This document shows, one piece after another, positions 61,544 to 64,000 of a stretch of 64,000 nt of DNA. The position numbers and the translations under genes are program-made. Location of the stretch: assembly GCF_016097555.1 (NCBI RefSeq), contig NC_054701.1, positions 58,521,679 to 58,585,678 of the forward strand, written 5' to 3'. The stretch comes from Gigantopelta aegis (taxonomy: Eukaryota; Mollusca; Gastropoda; Neomphalida; Peltospiridae). Each line of letters begins with the position of its first letter. Within the stretch, counting starts at the first letter, position 1. The notes beneath the pieces were generated by a model that saw only the letters and a program-made list of their open reading frames with translations, searched no databases and was not told the DNA's origin.

Positions 61544-62068
61544 ACAAACGTTAAAGGTGCTTTTTTCTTAAATTACTATAATTATAATAGTGTAGGATAT
61601 CCTATAATGTAAATCATGAAATTATTCCAAATTACTAATTTATCAGCGATTAATTATTTGACACATTATATTTTTAATCAGTGACACCGTATCCAATAGT
61701 TACATGTATATTTATGCAGGGCTGCCTGATATTTGTTTGTTAATTCATTCAATCATTCATCCATTCTTCAATTAATTTCATTTGTTCCTTAGATTTTGGA
61801 AATGATTTGTTTAAAAAAAAAAAAAAAAATTAAAATATCTTTTGGATATCTGATTACATGGAGATGTTTTGTTTTAAAGATGATCCTCATACGTATATAT
61901 GTATGTTTTGGATATTCAGTTATGGATGTGCTATAATTATTTCAAAGGATTTGTTTTCTTTTAAGATAATCCGCATACGTACTGGGTGATTCCTGTTCTA
62001 CATCATGCGTGGACTGTCCTTAACCTTCAAGAAGAATATATCATTTCTGGAATCACTGTTTTTGGATG
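26533..62068 (+). CDS. ankyrin-repeat protein leading into a discoidin-like domain, 12 exons, 3' end outside window
   Basis: Exons are 26533-26592, 34325-34463, 35591-35657, 37186-37261, 42974-43069, 45888-45963, 48734-48917, 50858-50924, 53754-53820, 56393-56473, 61194-61301 and 61966-62068. Together they give 1124 nt, about 374 residues, all GT/AG with phases that chain without a break. The ATG has A at -3 and G at +4. After a short helical N-terminus ([19 protein letters not shown]), about six ankyrin repeats span residues ~47-260, recognisable by [38 protein letters not shown] and APLHEAV. A linker of ~45 residues follows, then [12 protein letters not shown] with one CxxC, then NNPHTYW and [13 protein letters not shown], which resemble the start of an F5/8 C (discoidin, galactose-binding-like) fold. 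I do not recognise a named orthologue. The function is probably protein-protein scaffolding; partners are unknown. Confidence 0.9.
26765..26990 (+). mobile_element. 5'-truncated SINE family A in ankyrin intron 1
   Basis: It starts at tggtacatcaaaggccgtgg, holds ggtgcatataaaagatccc, and ends gtcgttaaataaaacatttc. Confidence 0.8.
27074..27332 (+). mobile_element. SINE family B in ankyrin intron 1
   Basis: The head gcggcctcggtggtgtcata, body and tail ttaattgggtataagcacga are all present. Confidence 0.78.
28260..29178. mobile_element. CAGGGCTCGAACTTAA-ended element interrupted by a nested one
   Basis: The left end CAGGGCTCGAACTTAAGAAT pairs with the right end CAAGGCTCAAACTTAACGAC (reverse complement). 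Both are followed by acagcaatt. The paralogous family G copy at 18770 lacks the insertion, which supports the borders. No clear target duplication remains. Confidence 0.6.
28429..29022. mobile_element. Mutator-like MITE: ~107-bp inverted repeats and 9-bp target duplication
   Basis: The arms start CAATCTAATTAAAATTAGCT (left) and CAATCTAATGAAAATTAGCT (right, reverse complement). They stay near-identical for about 107 bp, through ccagttggagctcatgtcc to agaatcctgccaatg. The exact 9-bp word GCATATAAT flanks both sides (28420-28428 and 29023-29031). Long arms with a 9-bp duplication are typical of Mutator-like elements. The 594-bp element encodes nothing recognisable. Confidence 0.8.
30035..30187. 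mobile_element. MITE with perfect 16-bp terminal inverted repeats
   Basis: CAGTGTTCGAGATTAA begins the left end and, in reverse complement, the right end exactly. The interior repeats ggtatccc/gggatacc. The target duplication is unclear. Confidence 0.7.
30355..30687 (+). mobile_element. full-length SINE family A in ankyrin intron 1
   Basis: The tRNA-like head gggacgtagcccaatggtaa, box B region gggatcgatcccc, core ggtgcatataaaagatccc and tail (ccttccttcc) are all present. Confidence 0.85.
31196..31470 (-). mobile_element. SINE family D in ankyrin intron 1
   Basis: On plus it begins near ttttgttccatgacaccact, then ttaatcatcggttattggat, and ggatcttttatatgcacttt follows. The head is truncated. 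Confidence 0.72.
31475..33290. other. ankyrin intron 1, AT-rich
   Basis: The stretch has no coding exon. At 32835-32912 lies a copy of the (attc)n-tailed repeat also seen at 6568-6665. The rest shows no structure I can name. Confidence 0.4.
33297..33575 (-). mobile_element. SINE family D in ankyrin intron 1
   Basis: On plus: gtttgttttgtttaacgaca, atcatcggctattggatgtc, catcatcccatagacaggat and ggaattgatcccagactgac. Confidence 0.75.
33947..34232 (-). mobile_element. SINE family B in ankyrin intron 1, ~90 bp before exon 2
   Basis: On plus it runs from catttcaacttattttcgtg to aaccactgcaccagtgaggc. It is full length apart from small duplications. Confidence 0.78.
34325..34463 (+). CDS. ankyrin gene exon 2
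   Basis: This exon has 139 nt. It encodes [19 protein letters not shown] through [10 protein letters not shown] plus one base, and contains the start of ankyrin repeat 1 ([18 protein letters not shown]). The acceptor is TTTCAG and the donor GTAAGG. Confidence 0.92.
34805..35215 (-). mobile_element. diverged SINE interrupted by a second repeat
   Basis: SINE pieces lie on both sides (tattttatatgctccattcc; gggatcgatcctagactgac). The middle, 34871-35041, is a different repeat (gtggatgcaggatttctgaa ... gagtccagacccctgg) that occurs again at 56588-56726. Confidence 0.6.
35591..35657 (+). CDS. ankyrin gene exon 3, donor duplicated by a SINE
   Basis: This exon has 67 nt and encodes [20 protein letters not shown] then SK. 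The donor is GTAAAT at 35658. A 68-bp SINE tail follows immediately, and its target-site duplication copies the end of this exon plus GGTAA at 35730-35741. Confidence 0.92.
35662..35729 (+). mobile_element. 68-bp SINE family A tail inserted at the exon 3 donor
   Basis: Only the last 68 bp of the SINE are present (gccatataactgtaaaaata through acatttccttcc). The exact 12-bp duplication TCCAAAGGGTAA flanks it (35650-35661 and 35730-35741). The duplicated word spans the exon 3/intron 3 border, so a second donor now lies 80 bp downstream. Confidence 0.92.
35782..36235 (+). mobile_element. SINE family B split by a ~170-bp insertion
   Basis: The head tagcttcagtggtgtagtgg and the body resume after 36033 (ctcccaccaagagttaatcg) and end ttagttggatataatataaa. 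The inserted part (about 35861-36033) starts caggcatgtgtgcaggaatt and is unlike the SINE. Confidence 0.6.
36637..36687 (+). repeat. poly-C then poly-A tract
   Basis: There are 26 C, one T and 24 A in a row. Just upstream, near 36586, is a SINE tail in reverse orientation (ggaaggaaatgtttta). Confidence 0.95.
37186..37261 (+). CDS. ankyrin gene exon 4
   Basis: This exon has 76 nt. It encodes [20 protein letters not shown] then IENSAQ, the end of ankyrin repeat 2. The donor is GTAATA. A tandem array starts about 35 bp downstream. Confidence 0.93.
37297..42560 (+). repeat. 69-bp tandem array in ankyrin intron 4, split by a hAT-like insertion
   Basis: The consensus unit begins attgaactatacacatgtag, then attattatcaatacaagtca, agtactggtattccacaatc and atatattac (69 bp). 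About 13 units lie at 37297-38253 and about 41 at 39618-42560. Variants such as agtgctgg, attaccaat and tctagaatc cluster regionally. Because 69 is a multiple of three, long open frames appear (for example 39692-40411); these are not genes. Confidence 0.95.
38254..39617. mobile_element. hAT-like element inserted in the 69-bp array
   Basis: The left end is CAGTGGTTGCAAAACAAG and the right end CAGCAGTTGCAAAACGAAG (reverse complement), which is hAT-like. The bases next to the ends are aatgaac and attgaac, matching the array consensus and giving a 7-bp near-duplication. The 1364-bp interior has a poly-C run (39500) and no recognised transposase. Confidence 0.7.
42895..42950 (+). repeat. (ATTC)n microsatellite before exon 5
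   Basis: About 13 copies of attc end 27 bp before the exon 5 start. They may form part of the pyrimidine tract of its acceptor. Confidence 0.92.
42974..43069 (+). CDS. ankyrin gene exon 5, 3' end copied into a tandem array
   Basis: This exon has 96 nt (32 codons). It encodes [20 protein letters not shown] through ISLLMKLVD. The acceptor is TTTTGTAG and the donor GTAAGT. The last ~30 coding bases plus the donor recur more than 30 times downstream. Confidence 0.93.
43037..44520 (+). repeat. 40-bp tandem array made of the exon 5 end plus its donor
   Basis: The unit aacaatacaagtcttcttat gaaacttcttgatgtaagtt occurs about 37 times. The first unit is the true end of exon 5 (coding ISLLMKLVD then GTAAGT). 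Variants aatcatatgtc, aacgatac and aacaataaaag recur in fixed order as blocks of six units (~238 bp), at least three times between 43120 and 43840. This shows higher-order amplification. Most units keep GATGTAAGT intact; distal units from about 44100 decay. Confidence 0.95.
44630..44965 (+). repeat. (CTGT)n and a duplicated ~135-bp repeat
   Basis: A short ctgt run at 44645 is followed by two related blocks, each containing atggcccttgaacttggga or tagcccttgaatttaggag. They look like tandem copies of a dispersed repeat. Confidence 0.6.
44966..45887. other. end of ankyrin intron 5, nothing recognised
   Basis: The stretch is AT-rich with no element borders; the acceptor of exon 6 ends it. Confidence 0.4.
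45888..45963 (+). CDS. ankyrin gene exon 6
   Basis: This exon has 76 nt and encodes [20 protein letters not shown] then IYNRK plus one base. The acceptor is ACATTGTAG and the donor GTAAGT. AGAD completes the loop after ankyrin repeat 3. Confidence 0.93.
46621..46817. repeat. compound (TA)n/(TG)n/(TATG)n microsatellite
   Basis: Nearly 200 bp of ta, tg and tatg runs. Tyr-Ile open frames over it are by-products. Confidence 0.95.
46820..46964. mobile_element. near-perfect foldback (hairpin) element
   Basis: The arm ttattaccagagtgtttttc ggtatcgtcaatatcatata... returns in reverse complement after the centre at about 46893 (cctctggc). The arms are about 70 bp each. It resembles a foldback MITE; it is adjacent to a (TA)n run so its ends are unclear. 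Confidence 0.75.
47040..47270. repeat. family G fragment
   Basis: It has cgaatgatgtcattttggat, and gatgactatgaatgcatacg resembles the gatggttatgaatgcattcg block at 23683. Confidence 0.4.
47442..47767 (+). pseudogene. GIY-YIG endonuclease fragment of a Penelope-like element
   Basis: The GIY-equivalent is VIYQATV and the YIG motif is in [20 protein letters not shown]. Downstream are [11 protein letters not shown], the conserved Arg/Lys-rich stretch, and [24 protein letters not shown] at 47765-47767 interrupts where relatives usually read Lys (LNK-RNELI). After it the same frame continues [15 protein letters not shown], the usual C-terminus. In intact elements this domain nicks DNA to prime reverse transcription. 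The copy lacks the upstream polymerase, has a stop, and is dead on arrival. Confidence 0.85.
47917..47975 (+). ncRNA. type I hammerhead ribozyme motif of a Penelope-like element
   Basis: All core parts are present in order. Stem I 5' strand is TCTACAT (47917-47923), then CTGATGA (47924-47930). Stem II is GTGAGAG (47931-47937) paired with CTCTCAC (47948-47954), with a 10-base loop. GAAA is at 47955-47958. A short stem III (ACA/TGT) has an AGCC loop. The cleavage triplet GTC ends at 47968, and stem I closes with ATGTAGA (47969-47975). Short stem III type I motifs are known from Penelope-like elements, which fits the GIY-YIG fragment 150 bp upstream. Cleavage activity is inferred, not shown. Confidence 0.88.
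48000..48052. repeat. (TA)n microsatellite
   Basis: It directly follows the Penelope-like 3' end. Confidence 0.9.
48403..48720 (+). mobile_element. SINE (A-type head, D-type tail) abutting the exon 7 acceptor
   Basis: The head ctgggtcgtagcctagtggt, box B gatcgatcccc, core ggtgcatataaaatatcc and tail gtcgttaaacagaacagact then tttaactttaacttt are present. The tail ends 13 bp before the AG of exon 7 and forms most of its pyrimidine-rich tract. Confidence 0.82.
48734..48917 (+). CDS. ankyrin gene exon 7
   Basis: This 184-nt exon encodes [39 protein letters not shown] and the start of the next repeat ([10 protein letters not shown]). The acceptor is TTCTTCCTAACAG; a SINE tail ends within about 15 bp upstream of it. 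The donor is GTAAAT. Confidence 0.94.
49445..49830 (+). mobile_element. diverged, doubled SINE fragments in intron 7
   Basis: Two partial copies follow each other: ccagtgcaccacaactggta ... aatataaaagatg and then ggatctagctcagttggtct ... aaaagatcccttgatg. Confidence 0.55.
49860..50165. repeat. possible LINE 3' fragment
   Basis: GC-richer than its surroundings, with gaccagtccagcttgggtga and agctggtatagctctccgag. It reads like the 3' UTR end of an old LINE, but this is from general impression only. Confidence 0.3.
50313..50605 (-). mobile_element. SINE family D in ankyrin intron 7
   Basis: On plus: gtttgttttgtttaacgaca, atcatcggctattggatgtc, ggatcttttatacgctaact, and ggggatcgaacccaaaccga at the head. 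Confidence 0.78.
50858..50924 (+). CDS. ankyrin gene exon 8
   Basis: This exon has 67 nt and encodes (R)[20 protein letters not shown] then NE. The acceptor is GTGTTTCAG and the donor GTACAT. It completes an ankyrin repeat. Confidence 0.93.
50980..51073. mobile_element. short MITE with ctggcgtaggaag ends
   Basis: The left end ctggcgtaggaagtcggggg and the right end (reverse complement) caggcgtaggaaggtgcc are inverted. It is under 100 bp. Confidence 0.5.
51690..51920 (+). mobile_element. SINE fragment (core and tail)
   Basis: It begins agcccattgggttatttccc, has an internal duplication of ataaaagat, and ends gtcgttaaacaaaacaaact. Confidence 0.7.
51949..52273 (+). mobile_element. full-length SINE family A with 12-bp target duplication
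   Basis: TTGGTACATGCA occurs exactly at 51937-51948 and 52274-52285. Between them are the complete head (gacgtagcccagtggtacag), core and tail (cgttaaataaaacatgtc). This is the cleanest SINE in the window, and likely the youngest. Confidence 0.92.
52286..53036. other. ankyrin intron 8, AT-rich
   Basis: There is no exon or element border, only an A-run near 52567. Confidence 0.4.
53037..53345. mobile_element. pogo/Tigger-like MITE with TA target sites
   Basis: The ends CAGTGAAATCTCTCATAACC and CAGTGGAACCCCTCTAAACT (reverse complement) flank 309 bp between TA dinucleotides. A hairpin element is nested inside at 53139-53260. Confidence 0.75.
53139..53260. mobile_element. nested hairpin MITE with 10-bp target duplication
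   Basis: The ~50-bp arms (agcccgagtactctgactgt ... gacggacatttggacataaa) are almost perfect reverse complements around gagagcat. AACTTAACCT occurs exactly on both sides (53129-53138 and 53261-53270). The 9-10 bp duplication suggests a Mutator-like origin. Confidence 0.8.
53754..53820 (+). CDS. ankyrin gene exon 9
   Basis: This exon has 67 nt and encodes [20 protein letters not shown] then FE plus one base. The acceptor is TTTGATCACAG and the donor GTATGA. TPESLA is the cap of the last ankyrin repeat. A degenerate tandem repeat begins within about 30 bp of the donor. Confidence 0.9.
53850..54310 (+). repeat. degenerate ~55-bp tandem repeat starting at the exon 9 donor
   Basis: Phrases gacattcattgtacatacag and acagtttttaaaa recur about eight times with drift. 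The array begins about 30 bp after exon 9. Confidence 0.7.
55010..56125 (+). repeat. 28-bp tandem array split by a SINE
   Basis: The unit agttgcaatgtatttaacaa tcacaatc repeats more than 20 times up to 55667. It resumes after the SINE at 55950, with diverged units (aggagttgcattgtaattaa) to about 56125. Confidence 0.9.
55668..55949 (+). mobile_element. SINE family B inserted in the 28-bp array
   Basis: The head accagcctcggtggctcagt and tail ttaattggatataggcacga are present. The array word aatgtatttaa flanks both sides, consistent with a target duplication. Confidence 0.82.
56393..56473 (+). CDS. ankyrin gene exon 10 (linker)
   Basis: This exon has 81 nt and encodes [20 protein letters not shown] then DKQVCCK. 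The acceptor is CTTTTTCAG and the donor GTAAAC. No domain was recognised; it reads as the linker after the ankyrin block. Confidence 0.88.
56588..56726 (+). repeat. dispersed repeat, second copy (see 34871-35041)
   Basis: It shares gcggatgcaggattttagaa, ggttatgatcggttttcaaa and tccagacccctgg with the segment inside the SINE at 34871-35041, which is in the same orientation. Confidence 0.65.
57320..58150 (+). repeat. ~106-bp tandem array, about five units
   Basis: The unit runs from ggtgtattgtgacacctcta through cactgagtgttgcatgcagt to cgccagcagtagtatcatga. The first unit is split by a SINE at 57371-57659. Confidence 0.88.
57371..57659 (+). mobile_element. 5'-truncated SINE family A in the 106-bp array
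   Basis: CGGTGTAT occurs at 57363-57370 and 57660-57667 as the target duplication. The body has ggtgcatataaaagatctc and ends gtcattaaataaaaccttt. Confidence 0.88.
58151..59200. other. ankyrin intron 10, nothing recognised
   Basis: The DNA is AT-rich; no exon with matching phase or element border was found. Confidence 0.35.
59228..59656. repeat. compound microsatellite: (GA)n, (GGAT)n, (GATA)n, (CAGA)n
   Basis: Successive runs of gaga, ggatggat, gatagata and cagacaga are broken by a partly duplicated segment (gattttgtcacgacacatga at 59152 and 59404). Confidence 0.92.
59660..61193. other. rest of ankyrin intron 10, nothing recognised
   Basis: No element border or exon was found. The 60128-60310 open frame has no protein features and no matching splice phase. 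Confidence 0.35.
61194..61301 (+). CDS. ankyrin gene exon 11
   Basis: This exon has 108 nt and encodes [20 protein letters not shown] then [16 protein letters not shown]. The acceptor is TTTTTCAG and the donor GTAAGT. It contains a single CxxC pair and leads into the discoidin-like segment. Confidence 0.9.
61405..61545. repeat. (CA)n-rich microsatellite in intron 11
   Basis: Runs of acac with atgc and acgc interruptions. Cys-Val and His-Thr frames over it are by-products. Confidence 0.93.
61869..61915 (+). repeat. decayed duplicate of the exon 12 acceptor and first codons
   Basis: The sequence gttttaaagATGATCCTCAT then ACGTAT parallels ttcttttaagATAATCCGCAT then ACGTAC of exon 12, 86 bp further on. 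In the same phase it would read NDPHTYI beside the real NNPHTYW. Confidence 0.7.
61966..62068 (+). CDS. ankyrin gene exon 12, discoidin-like start; donor duplicated by a SINE
   Basis: This exon has 103 nt and encodes [20 protein letters not shown] then [14 protein letters not shown] plus two bases. The acceptor is TTTTCTTTTAAG and the donor GTATGT at 62069. The pattern D/N-N-x-x-T-Y-W ... L-x-L-x-E-E-Y-x-I-S-G-I-T-V fits the first strands of F5/8 C-like folds. The open reading continues beyond the window. Confidence 0.85.
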
Positions 62069-62081
62069 GTATGTGCATGAA

Positions 62082-62320
62082 AGAAAGAAAGACATGTTTT
62101 ATTTAACGACACACTCAACGCATTTTATTTACGGTTATATGGCATCAGACATATGGTTAAGGACCACACAGATTGAGAGAGGAAACCTGATGTCACCACT
62201 TCATGGGCTACTCTTTTCGATTAGCAGCAAGGGATCTTATATATGCACCATCCCACAGACAGGGTAGTACATACCATGACTTTTGATATACCAGTCTTGG
62301 TGCACTGGCTGGAACGAGAA
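62082..62320 (-). mobile_element. 5'-truncated SINE family A inserted at the exon 12 donor
   Basis: GTATGTGCATGAA occurs exactly at 62069-62081 and 62321-62333. The left copy is the donor of exon 12, so the insertion has produced a second identical donor-like site 252 bp downstream. On plus the body reads from acatgttttatttaacgaca to ggtgcactggctggaacgag. Confidence 0.92.
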
Positions 62321-62333
62321 GTATGTGCATGAA

Positions 62334-63078
62334 TGTGGGATCAAACTAGGCTGAGGGACTAAACTAGGCTGTGAGACTAAACTAGGCTGTGGGACTCAAC
62401 ATGATGTCTTGAGAAACTCGTCTGTAGTTAACTGTAATGTAACTTTCCTTCACAGTACATTAGGGAAACAACTTTCAAAATGTAAAGAAGAGAAAAAATA
62501 AAAAAATATTAAAGAAAATATTTTGAAAGTGACTATTTCTTTGATGTGTATTTGCCATTTAAAAAAAAGTTTTGTTTGTTTGTTTTTAAGTTCAGTTGTA
62601 TATAGTCCTGCAGAATTCCAGATAACCTTGCACTTGCATTCCTATAAAGTTTTTTTGTGGTTTTTATATCTTTCAAGGGTGCTGAACAAGAATCCAAGTA
62701 ATAACATCCTGTCAGGTTTGGGCAATTTGCATAATATGCAAATGAAGTCGGCCATCACTGAAATTCAGTTTTTTGGCTATATCTATGGCTATACATGTAT
62801 ATGGGATAGGATGGAAATAATGGTGTCTAAACCTAGGTTTTCATGGTCAAGGAATATAATAATACCAGTTACAAGTGTCTGAGATGGTGGCCATCTTGGA
62901 TTCCAAGATGGCCACCACAGTGTTTGGCTATATTTATGGGACTATGGCTATATGGGATAGGACAGTTTGTATCAACATGAAATCTATGAAGATAGGAGTG
63001 GATTCTATTTCTAACCAACATTTTGGATAATAGCTGGTACCATTATAAGGACTAGAAGCACGAAGTACGTAACAGAGG
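62334..63078. other. ankyrin intron 12 (part), with a short palindrome
   Basis: No next exon was found before the window edge. A short palindrome, ggtggccatcttggattcca and back, lies at 62884-62919. Confidence 0.45.
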
Positions 63079-64000
63079 TCAGTCATCGTCGGCGTCATCA
63101 GCAGTCTCCTCGTCGGTCTCGTCATTGTCAATGTCATGTTCTACCTGTTTTGTATGTTCATTATGGCAATTAATATTTGAATCTCTATGACATGCACAGA
63201 AGAAAGTGCATGGTAAATGAGCGGTACAATAACCACACTGCGCTGTTCTACATGGGGTGCCTGAAGTACAACCACACCTTATTAACTCCAGAATTTGTGG
63301 TGGAGCAAGTCCAACGTCTGTGGGTATTGGAACAGGAAGAAGAGACTTGGAAGTTTCCTCTCGCGCCCATCCGTATTCTTCTGGATTCATGATGGGAGGC
63401 TTTGATTGAAGGGCCGCCTTCCAAATTGCCGTCTGGAAATGAGCACGTCAAACATTTTCTACAAATGCTTGGCTTGTTGGCAGCAGTGTCTTTAGTTTTG
63501 GCACTGCTGTCATGTTCTTTCACCCCATTTTCCGGGACCATACTTGTACCCTAGTGTCGGACATGTCTGCAGTAGTCGTGCACCCATAACACTTCGCGAT
63601 AAATTTGGTAGCTTCGTCTATAATAGTTGACATTGGAGCATCAAACTCACCCAAGCATCCTAGTGTTTGACTGGCCTGAAGCATCTTGATGGCAGTTGAT
63701 TTGCCAACACCAAACAGTTGCGCAACAGTATCGCACCCAGAAAGGCAGTGCATCGCTGGAAGCTGTGGAGCTATTTTAGCATGCTCTTTGGCAGATGCTG
63801 CTATGTCAACCAAGGCTCTTTCAGAATGAGTAGATTCCACTGTTAGGCCGCACGTGAGATCAAGTTTGTGGTAAAAATGTAGGAGCAGTACAAAGACGTC
63901 TGTATCATCGCCGTTGCACTTTCTTCTGCCAGCTTCGACATTTGATGATTACATCTGCGTCTTCATGAAAGTTCTAGATCTTCCCTCTGTCTCAGGACAT
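63079..64000 (-). pseudogene. relic of a repetitive FEN1-like ORF, central and C-terminal part
   Basis: The minus strand reads from the window edge. It shows HEDADVIIK, then after a frameshift GDDTDVFVLLLHFYHKLDL, ESTHSERALVDIAASAKEHA, LPAMHCLSGCDTVAQLFGVG and KSTAIKMLQ. Two further frameshifts (near 63530 and 63390) lead to PSICRKCLTC and then EEYGWAREE, LLPVPIPTDVGLAPPQILEL and a Cys-rich tail (IRCGCTSGTPCRTAQCGYC). The acidic DAD and DDTD pairs and GCDT...GVGK resemble the metal site and helix-hairpin motif of FEN1/XPG nucleases. It is the same family as 19565-21285. At least three frameshifts make it non-functional; it continues past the right edge. Confidence 0.72.

Noticed and set aside
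61321..61612. His-Thr and Cys-Val repeat frames
   Set aside because: Translation of (CA)n in ankyrin intron 11.

Overview
The window looks like animal nuclear DNA, most likely from a mollusc. It is AT-rich and intron-dense, full of tRNA-derived SINEs, short DNA transposons and tandem repeats, and has no prokaryotic-style gene packing. Mollusc is an inference from the repeat families (SINEs sharing a GGTGCATATAAAAGATCCC core, frequent acatgta strings) and not from a marker gene.

Two host genes can be assembled exon by exon, with consistent GT/AG borders and codon phases. On the minus strand (26128 down to 10659) lies a complete six-exon orthologue of SLC35E3, a drug/metabolite (nucleotide-sugar) transporter family protein of about 306 residues. 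On the plus strand, starting 404 bp away head-to-head at 26533, twelve exons encode the N-terminal ~374 residues of an ankyrin-repeat protein. It leads into a discoidin-like (F5/8 C-like) segment and runs off the right edge after 62068. The 404 bp between the two start codons is a probable bidirectional promoter.

Region by region: 1-10600 is intergenic and repeat-rich (SINEs, a hAT-like element with a perfect 8-bp target duplication, a Tc1/mariner element with one stop codon). 10659-26128 is SLC35E3, whose introns hold SINEs, a 69-bp tandem array, a relic of a repetitive FEN1-like ORF and CAGGG-ended elements. 26533-62068 is the ankyrin gene, whose introns hold nested transposons, a 69-bp array of about 4 kb, a 40-bp array, a 5'-truncated Penelope-like element with a hammerhead ribozyme, and several microsatellites. 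63079-64000 is a second frameshifted relic of the FEN1-like ORF on the minus strand.

The most striking theme is repeated copying of splice junctions. A 69-bp array in SLC35E3 intron 2 carries about 20 copies of the exon 3 acceptor. A 40-bp array in ankyrin intron 5 carries more than 30 copies of the exon 5 donor. Two SINE insertions used target sites that include the donors of ankyrin exons 3 and 12, so those donors are duplicated. A decayed second copy of the exon 12 start lies just upstream of the real one. The other clear find is a structurally complete type I hammerhead ribozyme (47917-47975) downstream of a GIY-YIG Penelope fragment.
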